Origin: Eriocheir sinensis
Taxonomy: Eukaryota; Arthropoda; Malacostraca; Decapoda; Varunidae
Direction: 5' to 3'
DNA: 64,000 bases
Assembly (NCBI RefSeq): GCF_024679095.1
Contig: NC_066509.1
Span: forward strand, 20,760,811-20,824,810
Positions 10,897-21,432 of the stretch are shown here, in pieces. Made by a program: the position numbers and the translations under genes. A model generated the notes under the pieces. That model was not told the origin of the DNA. It worked only from the letters and a program-made list of their open reading frames with translations, and made no database searches. Every line of letters begins with the position of its first letter. Within the stretch, counting starts at the first letter, position 1.

Positions 10897-13701
10897 TCAG
10901 TTCACTCCTGTTGCAGCAAAGTGGCGATCAATGCGTTTCTTGAAGGAGTTGATGGTCACTGCGCTAACCACTTCTGCAGGAAGGCTGTTCCAGTGGCGAA
11001 CAACTCTATTCGAGAAATAACTCCTGCCGATGTCGGTATTGCATCGCTTTGCTTGAATTGTTTTTCCGTTGTTTCTTGTTCTCAGGTTAGTTTGTAGCGT
11101 GAAGAGTTTGGAGTGATCAACGTTGCTGAGCTTGTTCAGGTACTTAAAGACTTGTATCATGTCTCCCCGCAGTCGTCTCTTTTCCAACGTGAAGAGGTTG
11201 AGTCGCTCGAGTCGTTCTTCATAGGGTTTCGTCCTCAGTGATGGTATCATCTTCGTGGCGCGGCGCTGTACTCTCTCAAGTAATTCAATGTCTTTCCTGT
11301 AATTAGGAGACCAGAATTGCACGGCGTATTCCAGGTGGGGCCTTACCAGCGAATCTTACAAGGATAACATAACTCCCGGCGTCTTGTATTCGAAGTTCCT
11401 CGATATGAACCCAAGCATTGTATTGGCTTTCTTACCGGCGGACTTGCAGTGTTTTGTTTGTTTCAAGTCACTGCTGATGGTGACCCCGAGGTCTCTTTCC
11501 TCTTGCACAACATGTAGTGGTTCGCCACCCATGTGGTATATGTGGTTGCTGTTTCTGGATCCGATATGCATTACTTTACATTTGGTAGTGTTGAAGGACA
11601 TCTGCCATTTTCTGACCACCGAGTGATCTGGTCCAGGTCTCTCTGGATAATTTCGCAGTCTGCCGTCGTGAGGGCCTTCCCACCCACCTTTGTGTCGTCG
11701 GCAAATTTTGAAAGATTGGATTTTAATCCTAGTTCTAGGTCGTTGATATATATGATGAAAAGTATGGGTCCCAGCACTGACCCTGTGGCACTCCACTTGT
11801 GACCGGGAGCCACTGGAGGCCTGTCCGTTGAGTACAACTCGTTGTTTTCTTTCAGTGAGCCAGTCTTTGATCCACGCTGTCAGATCGTCGCCTAATCCCG
11901 CCGACTTAAGTTTCTTGAGGAGTCTTTCATGTGGCACTTTGTCAAAGGCTTTCTGAAAGTCTAGATATATAACATCACTGGGGATATGATTATCCCAGTT
12001 TTCATAGATACCTTGGAAGAAGTCCAATAAATTGGTTAAGCATGAGCGCTTGTTCCTGAAACCGTGCTGAGCATCGGAAATGATGTTGTTGTCTTCAAGG
12101 AACCTAACGAGTTTGTCTCTGATGATCTTCTCGAGGATTTTTCCCGCCACTGAGGTCAAGCTGATTGGTCTGTAGTTTAGGCCACACTTTTGTCTCCCTT
12201 TATGTAGATCGGTGTTACGTTCGCTTGTTTCCAGTCTTTCGGGACTTTGTTTTGTTGTAGTGACAGATTGTAGATGGCGGTGAGTGGCTTGAGGATTTGC
12301 TGCTTGAGTTCCTTGAGCAGCCTGGGTGACAAGTCGTCGGGTCCGGTAGACTTGTTTGTCTCGAGTTTATCTAGGTACTTTTCACATCCCGTTCGTCGAT
12401 TGTACCAATTTCTAGGGAGTGATTCCATCGGTGGGAAGGGCTCTCAGGTACGGACTGGGTATTCTCGACCGTGAACACAGACGCGAAGTTCCTGTTTAGG
12501 ATTTCGACCATTTGTCTACTGTCCTGTGTTAGTACGTCACTTTCATCTTTAGGGGACCGATATTGCTTTTTGTCTTCTTTTGGTTCTTATATACGTGAAG
12601 AACTTTTTCGGGTTGGACTTGGCTTCGCGTGCAATTTGCTTTTCATAGTCACGTTTACTCTGGCGAATGAGTGTTCTGCAAGCTCTGAGGCTTTGATGGT
12701 ACTGTTCGCGTGCCTCGTCAGTGCTGTTTTCCTTTAGCAAGTGGTATTTTCTTCTTCAAATTAATCGCCCGTCGAACTTGGGTAGTCATCCATGGTGTGC
12801 TTGTGGCATTATTTGTTCTCCTTGTCTTCATGGGAACAGTCGTTCTCTACCTCCAGGAGTTTGTTCTTAAAGCCGTTCCACGCCGTCCACCGGAGTGAGG
12901 TTCATGGGTTCCCAAGTTGTCTGGGTTAGCAGCTCACGAGCGAAGTTAAAATTGGCTTTTGTAGTCTGGAATCTTGGACATGTTTTCGGTGAGTTCATGG
13001 TCTGTTCTGATTTTTAGGCGAATTAGGTGATGGTCGCAACCATCCAGTTTTTCGCCGACTTGACATTCACGTGTGAGATCTGAATCACTCACGAGTACTA
13101 GGTCTAATAAGTTATTTTCCTCGTCGGTTGGGTAACAATCTGAGTAAGAAAATTGTCCTCTAACATTTCGAGCAATCTGTTACCTCCGATCTCCAATCAT
13201 CGTGGTCCAGTCAATGTTGGAACAGTTAAAGTCCCCGATAATGACTGACTGTTTGTTTTGTGTTATGGTGTGAATTTCCTCGTACAGCGCTTCGTCGTCC
13301 GCTGCTTGTTGCTTTGGAGGTCTGTAAACGGTTCCAATCGTTATTTTGTTGTGCTTGCTAGTCTCCAGTTCAACACATACAGTGTCATATTTCTCAGAGT
13401 CTTCTTTGTTTATTTCCACGGCAGGGTATTTGTTCTTGCCGTAACAGATAACACCTCCTCCTTTCTTGTGAAGTCTGTTTTGTAGAAGCTCGTATCCCGG
13501 AATTGAGAATTCGGTCATTAGGTGGTCAGAGGTGGCCCACGTTTCGGTGATGGCAATCACGTCCGGACTTTCTACGTCAACATAGGCAAGTAACTCATCC
13601 CGTTTGGGTATTAAGCTCCGCGCGTTGGTGTATAGGACAGAAATGTCCTTCTTGACTTCAACGCTTCGCGGCACAGTAGTCTGGTGTCTGCTTGTGTTCA
13701 C
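10897..13701 (-). pseudogene. E3 ORF2: endonuclease and reverse transcriptase, frameshifted
   Basis: The endonuclease portion (13701-13180) shows YTNARSL, ITETWA, GTVYRPP and GDFN, the usual APE-like series. RT motifs follow: GPDDLSPRLLKEL near 12330, QHGFRNKRSCLTNL near 12050, VIYLDFQKAFDKVPHERL near 11960, GSVLGPILFIIYIND near 11765 and FADDTK near 11700, then the RRATKMIPSLR block near 11255. These motifs are spread over several frames (breaks near 13180, 12170, 11800, 11600 and 11340), so the enzyme is not encoded intact although FADD itself is unchanged. Confidence 0.8.
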
Positions 13702-13748
13702 TGTTGGGGGCCTTGGTGTGTAATGAGCGGTCCCTACTGGTTGGTTGT

Positions 13749-14157
13749 TTACGATACTTTGGTGCCCCTCCCGCGCTCGGAGTTTTTTGAGTACAAAAGT
13801 ACCTCCTCGTTCAGCAACCTACCAAGCCGTGCTGAGCCAATCGCATTGAGGTGAAGACCATCAGGACGGAAAAGGTCGGGGATATCATAGAAATGATCCC
13901 ACTGACTTGCGAACGAAACTTCCTCGTTCTGGCAGAGGTGCTTCAATCTGTTGTTGATGTTCGACGCCTTTCTGTGGAATCCTGTGAAGGCGTTGATTCT
14001 CGGAAGAATCCCGGAGACAATGATGTGGCTTGACTTTTCCTTGAAGCGGCGGATTACTCGTCGGTAGTCAGCTATAATTTCCTCCGTGGACATTGTTTGA
14101 ACGTTGTTCGTGCCAGCGTGCAAAACAAAGAGTGTGTCCTGCTCCGTGCGGTCTGTG
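13749..14157 (-). pseudogene. E3 ORF1 fragment, SGNH/GDSL-type esterase
   Basis: The readable part contains FVLHAGTNNV (block III, where GTND is usual) and DGLHLN (block V, with the catalytic Asp and His). The GDS serine block would lie upstream and is lost by 5' truncation. Such an esterase domain in ORF1 is known from CR1-clade retrotransposons. The frame runs out of the element at 14158 into polypurine DNA, so the upstream Leu/Phe-rich residues are not part of it. Confidence 0.75.
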
Positions 14158-14880
14158 AAGTAGAAGAGGAAGAGGAGGAGAATGAGGAGGTTAACAAGGT
14201 AGACGTGGGAGAAAATAAGATGTAAAAGCAAAATTAAGAAAGAAATGAGAGTAAAGAAAAAAATATAAAAGATAAAAAGCAACATTAGGAATAAGATAAA
14301 GAGGAAGAAGAAGAGCGTGAGGACTGGAAGGAAGTAGAAGAGGAAGAGGAAGAGGAAGTGACTGAAAGAGGAGGAGAATGAGGAGGTTAAGAAGATAGAC
14401 GTGGGAGAAAAAAAGATGTAAAAGCAAAATTAAGAAAGAAATGAGAGGGAAGAAAAAAAAACATAAAAGATAAAAAGCAAAATTAGGAATAGGATAAAGA
14501 GGAAGAAGAAGAGCGTGAGGACTGGAAGGAAGTAGAAGAGGAAAAGGAAGAAGGAAAACGGAGAATCAAAAAAAGAAAATCAATGGGAAACCGTTTAATT
14601 TGAGCAGAATGTAAAACGAAGAACGTCAGAAAAAAAAACAATAAAAAATGAGGAGAAAAAATTAATGAAAAACGAAAGAGGAAAAAAAGAGAAAAATTGA
14701 AAAAAACGATGAATAGAAAAGAGTGGAAGATGAAAAAGGAAAAAAAAAAGATGAAAGCGTAGAATTAAAACTGGGAGAGAATGAACATAAGCAGGAGTAA
14801 ATTAGAAGATGGGTAAGCGGAATAAAAGAAGACTAGACAAAAAAAGAAGAGAGTCAGCAGATGGCAGTAAGAGGTGGTGT
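14158..14880. repeat. polypurine tract, right part
   Basis: A/G-rich with a ~197 bp tandem unit visible twice (landmark GCGTGAGGACTGG at about 14317 and 14513). Continues the tract interrupted by E3. Confidence 0.75.
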
Positions 14881-14883
14881 TAA

Positions 14884-15249
14884 GTGTGTGTCTGTGAGTG
14901 TGTGAGTGTGTGTGTATGTGTGTAGTTCAATGCTAACAAGAGACAAATCCATCACCAAGGCTCCTGGAGGGGAAGGTGGGACGATCCAGTAGTTAACAAA
15001 GCCTCACGCCGCTGAACGCGTCATCTGTTAAAATTCAGAAGAAAAAAACTACCCGAGAAATCGTATTGTTGCAGCAGCTAAATATTTGTAACTGTAAATA
15101 TTTTGTACGCCTCCCTTCATTGCCAATAATCAATATAAGGGAAATATATGTGTGTGACATGTTATTAATCTTGTAAGATTAATAATACGAAGTTCTTGCT
15201 GGGCTTGTGGCAAGAATTTTCGGCCTAGTGGTTCATTGGGTAAGGTGGG
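14884..15249. other. GT run and conserved 5' flank of copy 3
   Basis: An interrupted GT run (to ~14924) then a 325 bp block matching 7271-7601. At 15249 the match stops and the middle of the gene begins, sharing a GG at the junction. Confidence 0.7.
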
Positions 15250-15932
15250 ATCGTGAGCTGTACTGTGGCTACGACTACTTCAGGTATGGCTTCCGTCTCT
15301 CCAGCATTCGTCCTGAGCTGGACAGGCAAAAGGAAAGAACAGTGAAGCCACAGAAAGGGTCAGCAAAGGACGCGGTAAAGAAACACAACACACGGCACCA
15401 GCCAACAGTTGGAGCAGCTCGCTGTGCACAAATGAATACCACTACTGAAGGGAAGTCTCCTAAAGGTATCCTGAAGAAAGAAAAGATGCCACGGTCCACC
15501 TGTCCAGGACATGTGCGCTTCAACCTTGGTAACCTCCGCGCCCCCGTTAAGGAACGTGAGGTGTACCGTGGCCACGACTACTTCAGATACGCCGCGCCGC
15601 TCCAAGACACTCGGCCTCCCAGCTTTACCACGAGGCCTCACCAGCAGCCCGTTAGATCCGCCTTTAACTCGCTGCGTGACGCACCTCGGCACCTCGAGAG
15701 GCCGACAGAGCGGAGGAACGACTCCTTCCAGCAAAACAGTGGCTGGTATGCTGCACACAACTACACTAACAGCCGCCACTCACAGCACCGCCAGCACAAC
15801 TCCAGCAGCCACGTCCCGCCAAGATACGAAACAAGGCATTTCTACGGAGGGCAGACACATCGGGGCACCAACTCCCGCAGCAGAGGTCGTGCCAAGAGAG
15901 GCGCAAGGCCGAGTGATGGCGAGTTTCTGTGA
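15250..15932 (+). pseudogene. copy 3 of the GILK/VRF-repeat gene, 5' deleted
   Basis: Starts in the middle of module 2 (DRELYCGYDYFRY) and is then open to a stop at 15932. Module 3 is complete with GILK, GHVRF (Arg rather than the Pro of copy 2) and KEREVYRGHDYFRY, followed by the Arg/Ser/Gln-rich C-terminus. The upstream half was lost when the 5' flank was joined directly to codon ~313. The first in-frame ATG is at 15432, which would give 166 residues holding one complete module. No promoter is retained, so I class it as a truncated gene, but the remaining frame has no lesions. Confidence 0.75.
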
Positions 15933-16414
15933 GCACAGAGCGAGTACACAGCGTCGTGATCAAACTCAAATGTTCAGTGACGTACAGTTGACGTACATTC
16001 CGGGTGCATTTCTCAACACCCGCTGAACAGTAACTGTCGCTGACTGGTGATAACAGAGACTGAGGAGTGCCAAGAAGTACCACAAACACACTGAGAGGAA
16101 CGGCTCGCCAGCTGATTAAAATCACCATGCAGAGGAAAGCATCCCATGGAACGGTGCCACTTCTACGGAACAAATTGTTCAAGAGTGTCGCATCTGTGGG
16201 GAGTGTTTGGACGCATGTGTGTGCTTACATTTCTTATCTTATATTTCAAATGAAAAAATAGAAAATATTGTCTTACAAAAAACCTTAGGCAGGGATAGTG
16301 GGGTCGTGTTGCACCTCCGAACAAGAAACGTTATGTAAGGAGTTGTCTGAACGACCACCTGTTTCAAAACTATATTTAAATGAAAGGTATTAGAATGCTC
16401 TTGCCAGTATGCTT
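15933..16414 (+). other. conserved 3' flank of copy 3
   Basis: Matches the flank of copy 1 closely, including AAGAAA in place of a poly(A) hexamer. Confidence 0.7.
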
Positions 16415-16783
16415 CAGCTCAGCGTGATGAGCTGAGTTTATTTTCTCTCTCATTCTATGCGGAATGACCATTGCTTCCAGGTCTGAGACGCGTGCCCAGA
16501 GCGTAACGGAGGTGAGATCGGGATGGAGCCACACATTCCGCGTTATTCATTTATCATGGCAAAATTCCCTGGTTCAGTCACGCTTGTTCGCGTGCTATCA
16601 ACGATTGAGGCAGCTCACAGAAGGTGCTGGAGCCCTACAACTTTTGCTAATAATGGTCTTCACATTGATGCCAAGAATCGTGCCAAATCTGTTCTCCGAC
16701 TTGCCAATAACTCTTTCATCAATAAATGAAAATGTCAAAATTTTGCTAACAAAATGGTTTCCATCTACCTGAAAATAGCTCCC

Positions 16784-16790
<7 letters not shown>
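16415..16790 (+). mobile_element. relic of jockey-like element (family J)
   Basis: Duplicate of 2858-3230, retaining MEPHIPRYS and NRAKSVLRLANNSF in a frame that stops at 16729. Shared position in both segments shows it was present before they duplicated. Confidence 0.7.

Positions 16791-16872
<82 letters not shown>
16791..16872. repeat. uninterrupted (CT)n, empty site for E2
   Basis: About 41 CT units flanked left by GAAAATAGCTC and right by ATCAAGTGACG, the same flanks that surround E2 in the first segment. Confidence 0.9.
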
Positions 16873-16876
<4 letters not shown>

Positions 16877-17440
16877 AGTGACGATGTCAAGTCACCAGTC
16901 TGGCCGTTCTATTTCTTCAATGACTGGATTTAATCAAAGTCGAACAAAATCAAATGAAAAATAATTAAAAAAAATACATCTAAATAGTACACACTTATGT
17001 ATCTTCGACCTTTTTATGCATGGAAAACACAGATAAACTTGACGAATTTTACGGGAAGTGGAACCTGACATCCCATACGCGGCTCTTCTGTGTGATTGGC
17101 TGTCAGACCATGAGAAGTGCGGGGCGGGGGAGAGCTGTGCAAAAATGTGACACTAAAAGGAAAACGCGATCAGTCCAGGGTGAATTATACACACACACAC
17201 ACACACACACACACTCGCGCGCGCAAGTGATGAATAGTAACTGAAACATGGTATAACAAACCCGTAGACTTAAACTCAACATAAGCATTCCAACTAATAA
17301 CACTATCACGAACCATGCCGCTACCACCACTACTAATTACCCACCATTTGAATAACGACCATTAACACCATCATGGCAGGCACTTCAACCACCAGGACTA
17401 CCATATCCGCCCCCCCTTCTTCCCGGCATCACCACTGCAG
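16873..17440. other. non-coding stretch, paralog of 5037-5640
   Basis: Contains a short (AC)n at 17191-17213. No gene seen. Confidence 0.65.
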
Positions 17441-18080
17441 AAGAAAAGGAAGAGAATAGGAGGAAAATGATGAAAGCGGAATGCAAAATCGAAAGAAAAG
17501 TTTGTGGGCAGGAAAAAAGAGGAGAAGGAGTAATATGGAAATAATAAGTATGAGTAAGTGAGAGTTTTGAAGGAGTAAGAGGAAGAAAAGAAGCAAAAGA
17601 AGAAGGACGAAGGAAAAAAAGAAAGGAAAAAATATTAGATGAAGTAAAAACAAGACTTGCAAAAAGGAAACAAAAAGATGAACAAGAAAATGGAAGAACG
17701 AAGTGGAAGAAAAAATGTCAAGGAATTATAACTCAAAGAACGTAGAGGATACAAAAAGGAAGTTACGAGGAAGGCAATGGAAGAATTAAAGCAAGGCAGA
17801 GTAGGGAGAAGGGATAAGAGGCGAAATAAGACTTAGAATATATGAAAAAGTAAGAGGATGTGAAAAGAAATAGAAAAGTTGGAAAACAATAAAAGGAGGA
17901 AAAAATAAACACGAATTGGAAAGAAGAGAAAAAAGAGAGTATTTAAATGGGTAGAAATTGGGAAGATTAATATTATGAGAATGTAAAAACGCAGAAAAGC
18001 AAAACGAGGAAGTAGAAGTAAAAAAAATAATATACAAAAGTGAAATAGGATAAAGGAGGAAGATGAAAGGCGGGAACAAT
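17441..18080. repeat. polypurine tract, paralog of 5641-6280
   Basis: A/G-rich, aligning to the first segment until about 18075, where the duplication ends. Confidence 0.7.
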
Positions 18081-18089
18081 AAAAACGGT

Positions 18090-18215
18090 TTGAGCTGATA
18101 AATTCAGATTCAACAAAGACATAGGGCAAGAAAGATTTCAACAGAGTGGTGGATGGTACAGGTTTGGCAGTCATGTGGTGAGTGCCACCCTAACAGAGTG
18201 GTGGATGAGTGTAAC
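18090..18215 (+). mobile_element. small CR1-like C-terminal fragment
   Basis: Plus-strand equivalent of the E1 fragment at 1950-2060: NGFELINSDST and FNRVVD-type residues can be read with breaks, followed by a GTGGTGGATGAGTG stretch. It marks the right edge of the third duplicated segment. Confidence 0.55.
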
Positions 18216-18790
18216 AGGAGGAGGGGAGAAGGAGGCAGAAATAGACTAACTAGGAGAAGAAGAAAGGAAGAAGAGGGGAAGAAGATAAGAGAGGTGATGA
18301 GGGTGGGATGGGGAGGACGGAAAGGGGGTGATAAAGTGATGGGGTGATGGTGATGAGGTATGGGAGGTGGGGGAGAGAGGGGAGACGACAGGAAGGGGGG
18401 TGAAGGGGGGGAGAGGTGTGATGGGTGTAAAGAGGAGGAGGAGGAGGAGGAGGAGGAGCAAAAGGAAGGAAAAGAAAGAGTGATTAAAAAGGATTACAAG
18501 AACATAAAGTGACCTTGAAATGCATAGAAATAAAAGGAGGAGGAGGAGGAGGAGGAGGAGGAGGAGAAGAACGAGAAAGAGGAGTAGAAGTAGTTAAAGA
18601 AGACGAAAGAAAAAAAAAAAGCAGGAGGAGGAGGAAGCAGATGAGAAGCATATTTCGGAAAATAGAAGAGGGAAGAGAATAGAAAGAATAAATAGGAGAA
18701 TAGAGGAAAAAGCACAAGAAAGGAAAAAGGGAGAAATAAGAGGAGCAGGAGGAGGAGAGGAGGAGGAGGAGGTTATAGTAATCGCCTTAG
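18216..18790. repeat. purine-rich DNA with (GGA)n runs
   Basis: (GGA)n at 18431-18456 and 18534-18564 in A/G-rich surroundings. No gene. Confidence 0.7.
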
Positions 18791-18825
18791 CTATACAAAT
18801 TGTTCTCCCTGCTCGTCTGTCTGTC

Positions 18826-19295
18826 GCTACTACTACTACTACTATTAATTACTACTACTAATACTACTACTACTTTTTTCTTCCTCTTCTTTTTCTCCTT
18901 TTCTGTCCCTGTTTTCCTCTTCTTCTCCGCTTTTTCCCTCCTCCTCTCTTCTCTGATCTTATTTTTTTGCTCCTTCTCATGAGTTATTCCTCCTCCTCCT
19001 CCTCCTCCTATTTCTCCCTTTCTTCTTCTTTTCTACTTTTCATTTCCTCCTCTAACTCTCTCCTTCTCTTCTCCCCCTCCTCCTCCCTCCATTTTGCTGT
19101 CCTCATCTTCCACCTTGATTATATAGTTATGTAGCTTGTTCTGCTGTTGTTTGTTCTCCTTTGTGTTTCTTTGTGTTCCTCCTCCTTCTCCTCTCCTCCT
19201 CCTCCTTTCCCCGTTCCATGCCGATAATGAATCAGCTGGCAGTGGGGGAGTCATTCCCTTCTGTTATCACCTCCTGCCCTGCCTGCACTCCCCCA
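18826..19295. repeat. (CTA)n then pyrimidine-rich DNA
   Basis: Imperfect (CTA)n to ~18872, then C/T-rich sequence. Strand composition flips from purine to pyrimidine near 18780. No gene. Confidence 0.65.
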
Positions 19296-19300
19296 CGGCC

Positions 19301-19372
19301 TCCTCCTTAGCTCAGTGGCAGAGCACTGGCTCTGTAAACCAGGGGTCGTGAGTTCAAACCTCACAGGGGGCA
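19301..19372 (+). tRNA. tRNA-Thr(UGU)-like gene, possibly degenerate
   Basis: A cloverleaf can be drawn: acceptor TCCTCCT/AGGGGGC, D arm GCTC/GAGC, anticodon arm with TGT at 34-36, and a T arm GTGAG/CTCAC with TTCAAAC. Box A (TAGCTCAGTGG) and box B (GAGTTCAAACC) are good, and a T8 run follows at 19386. Three departures stand out: the first pair would be T-C, the 31:39 pair is C-A, and position 33 is C where U33 is nearly universal. The body otherwise resembles animal tRNA-Thr. I call it a tRNA-Thr relic or variant; decoding activity is doubtful. Confidence 0.6.
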
Positions 19373-19385
19373 AGTATGTCTAACC

Positions 19386-19393
19386 TTTTTTTT
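19386..19393 (+). terminator. Pol III terminator (T8)
   Basis: Eight T residues 14 bp after the tRNA-like gene. Confidence 0.55.
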
Positions 19394-19399
19394 CATTAG

Positions 19400-19556
19400 G
19401 GTTTGTTGTTTCTTTGAGTGATCGTCTATTAACAAAAGGAAAGATTGGAGGACTTAGGGAGGATTGTGTGTTTATTAGGTTTGTTTCTCTGTGTGATCGC
19501 TTAACAAAAGGAGAGATTAGAGGAGTGACTTGGGGGAGGTGATGGTGTGTTTAATA
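19400..19556. repeat. ~80 bp imperfect tandem duplication
   Basis: Two diverged copies share TTTGTTTCT, TGATCG and TAACAAAAGGA(A/G)AGATT in the same order. No gene. Confidence 0.6.
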
Positions 19557-19559
19557 TTT

Positions 19560-20095
19560 TGAGGATCAAATAAAAGAATGGAAAGTTAAAAAGATAGAGA
19601 GAAAATGAAAGTCTGGTGGAGTGTTTTGCATGCTTAGTCGCTGCGTGCAAAGAAAAGAAATAAGAAAATAAAAGAAATAAAAACTAATATAGAAGATTGA
19701 AAGAAAGAGAAAACGAAGTAAATGAAAGAAAAAATGAAGGAAAGGAATGAAGGAAAGAAGGAGAGAGTGAAGGTAAATTTATGAAGAAAGGAAGGAAGGA
19801 AGGAAAAATATAATGGATGTAAGGAGTGAATGAAGATAGCACAGAAAGAAGGAAGGAAGGAGAGATGAAAGAAACGAAGGAAGGAAGGAAAAAAATAATG
19901 ATGGAAAAGGGAATTGAGGAGGAAAGGAAGGAAGGAAAGAAGGAAAAAAATAATGGAGATAAGGAGTGAATGAAGATAGTACAGAAGGAAGGAAGGAACT
20001 AAGGAGAGAAGAAAGAAACGAAGGAAGGAAGGAAAAAAAATAATGATGAAAGAAGGAATGGAGAAGGAACGGAAGCGAGAAGGGAAGAAAGCCAT
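19560..20095. repeat. (GGAA)-rich purine tract with 140 bp duplication
   Basis: GGAA/GGAAA repeats. The landmark TAATGGA(T/G)(G/A)TAAGGAGTGAATG occurs at ~19811 and ~19951, so part is a 140 bp tandem duplication. Confidence 0.7.
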
Positions 20096-20164
20096 CTGGC
20101 CACTCTCCTCCAGAAATTGACCCCTCACACCCTCTGGATTCTTTTTGGGAGCAGCGAGTAGCGG

Positions 20165-20168
<4 letters not shown>

Positions 20169-20247
<79 letters not shown>

Positions 20248-20400
20248 TCCCCACGCCCCCCCCACACAAAACAATCCCCCTCGCCCCCCCACAACCCACC
20301 CCCACACACAACCCTCCACAACCCCCAAAAACTTCCCCCCACCCACCCACACGACCCCCTCCCTCCCTCCCCTCCCCCCCACACACCCATCTCATACCTC
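20169..20400. repeat. (AC)n followed by C-rich low complexity
   Basis: AC run at 20169-20245, then C-rich sequence with many CCCCC blocks. Confidence 0.85.
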
Positions 20401-20546
20401 TCTCCCCAGAAGTCCCCGAAGTCAGGTATTCCATCGGTGGTTCTAATTACAGCCCACCTGGACATTAATCATAGGTGCATGAATTAACTTGATATATATG
20501 AACTGCGTCAATATAAATCACTCCGGCAGTATTCTTTTATATAAAC

Positions 20547-20552
<6 letters not shown>

Positions 20553-20630
<78 letters not shown>
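20553..20630. repeat. (GA)n microsatellite
   Basis: About 39 GA units. Short (TTTG)n at ~20690-20728, (GT)n at ~20734-20769 and (CT)n at ~20813-20842 follow within 210 bp. Confidence 0.9.
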
Positions 20631-20631
<1 letters not shown>

Positions 20632-20730
20632 CATCCTTCATTGTTTTCTCTGATTGTGAAAGAAAAGTATTCCTATTTATGTTCGTCTGTTGTTTGTTTG
20701 TTTGCCGGTTTGTTTGTTTGTTTGTTTCCA

Positions 20731-20769
<39 letters not shown>

Positions 20770-20808
20770 GATGGAAATAAGTTACCATCGGAAAAAATAT
20801 ATTGATAA

Positions 20809-20842
<34 letters not shown>

Positions 20843-20845
<3 letters not shown>

Positions 20846-21400
20846 CAATATATGTTCTCATGTTTCATTTCGCTATCTCTCCGTTTCTCTCTCTGTTCTC
20901 TCTTCTTTCTATCTTCTATCCTTTCTTCCTTACTCATTCGTCACTCAACATTCGCTTTATTACTCATCTATATCTCTCCTCCTTTTCATCTTTCCCCCTC
21001 CCTTCTATATACAGCCTTCTCTTTTCATTCTTCTTCTCTCCTTCTTCTCCTCATTCTTCGGCTTCACATTCATCTCCACTCATATCTCATCCTTCTTCTT
21101 TCCCTTCATCTTTTTTCCTCCTTTTATTTTATTTCCCATTTCCCTCCATCTTCATAATTTATCCATCCCTTCGTCCTCCCATCCATAGAGATCCGTCTCT
21201 CTTTCTCACCTTCTTCCCTTTCTTCTTCTTCCCATTCTTCTCTTACATTCCTCTCCACTGTATCTCATCCTCCTCCACCTCTTCCCTCATCCTTTCTCTT
21301 TATCCTTCCTCACACCATTCATCCCTTACGTTCACGGGTCCCTTCCGCGCCCATAAGAGTAAGGGAGGTCTCAATGGGAAGGTGATGGGGGGGAGCTGGG
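20843..21400. repeat. pyrimidine-rich low-complexity DNA
   Basis: C/T-rich with CTCCTTCTTC themes; the overlapping Ser/Phe/Leu-rich frames are composition artefacts. Confidence 0.7.
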
Positions 21401-21432
21401 AGGGGTGACTTAACTAACTTACCTGAGCCTGT

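Larger units (their letters stand above)
10741..14157 (-). mobile_element. CR1-like element E3 (esterase-EN-RT order)
   Basis: 3.4 kb minus-strand element. The 3' end (10741) carries three ATGGAAAC tail repeats on the plus strand. Reading 5' to 3' on the minus strand it has an ORF1 fragment with an SGNH-esterase domain, an APE-type endonuclease, an RT and a C-terminal block. It is inserted in a polypurine array; the uninterrupted target sequence is visible at 14317-14340. No clear target duplication, and a few target bases appear lost. It is 5'-truncated inside ORF1. Confidence 0.85.

Noticed and set aside
19634..20465. 228-266 residue minus-strand frames
   Set aside because: Built from (GGAA)n, (AC)n and C-rich low complexity; no motif.
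20690..21408. Long Ser/Phe/Leu-rich plus-strand frames
   Set aside because: Pyrimidine-rich composition, no conserved residues.
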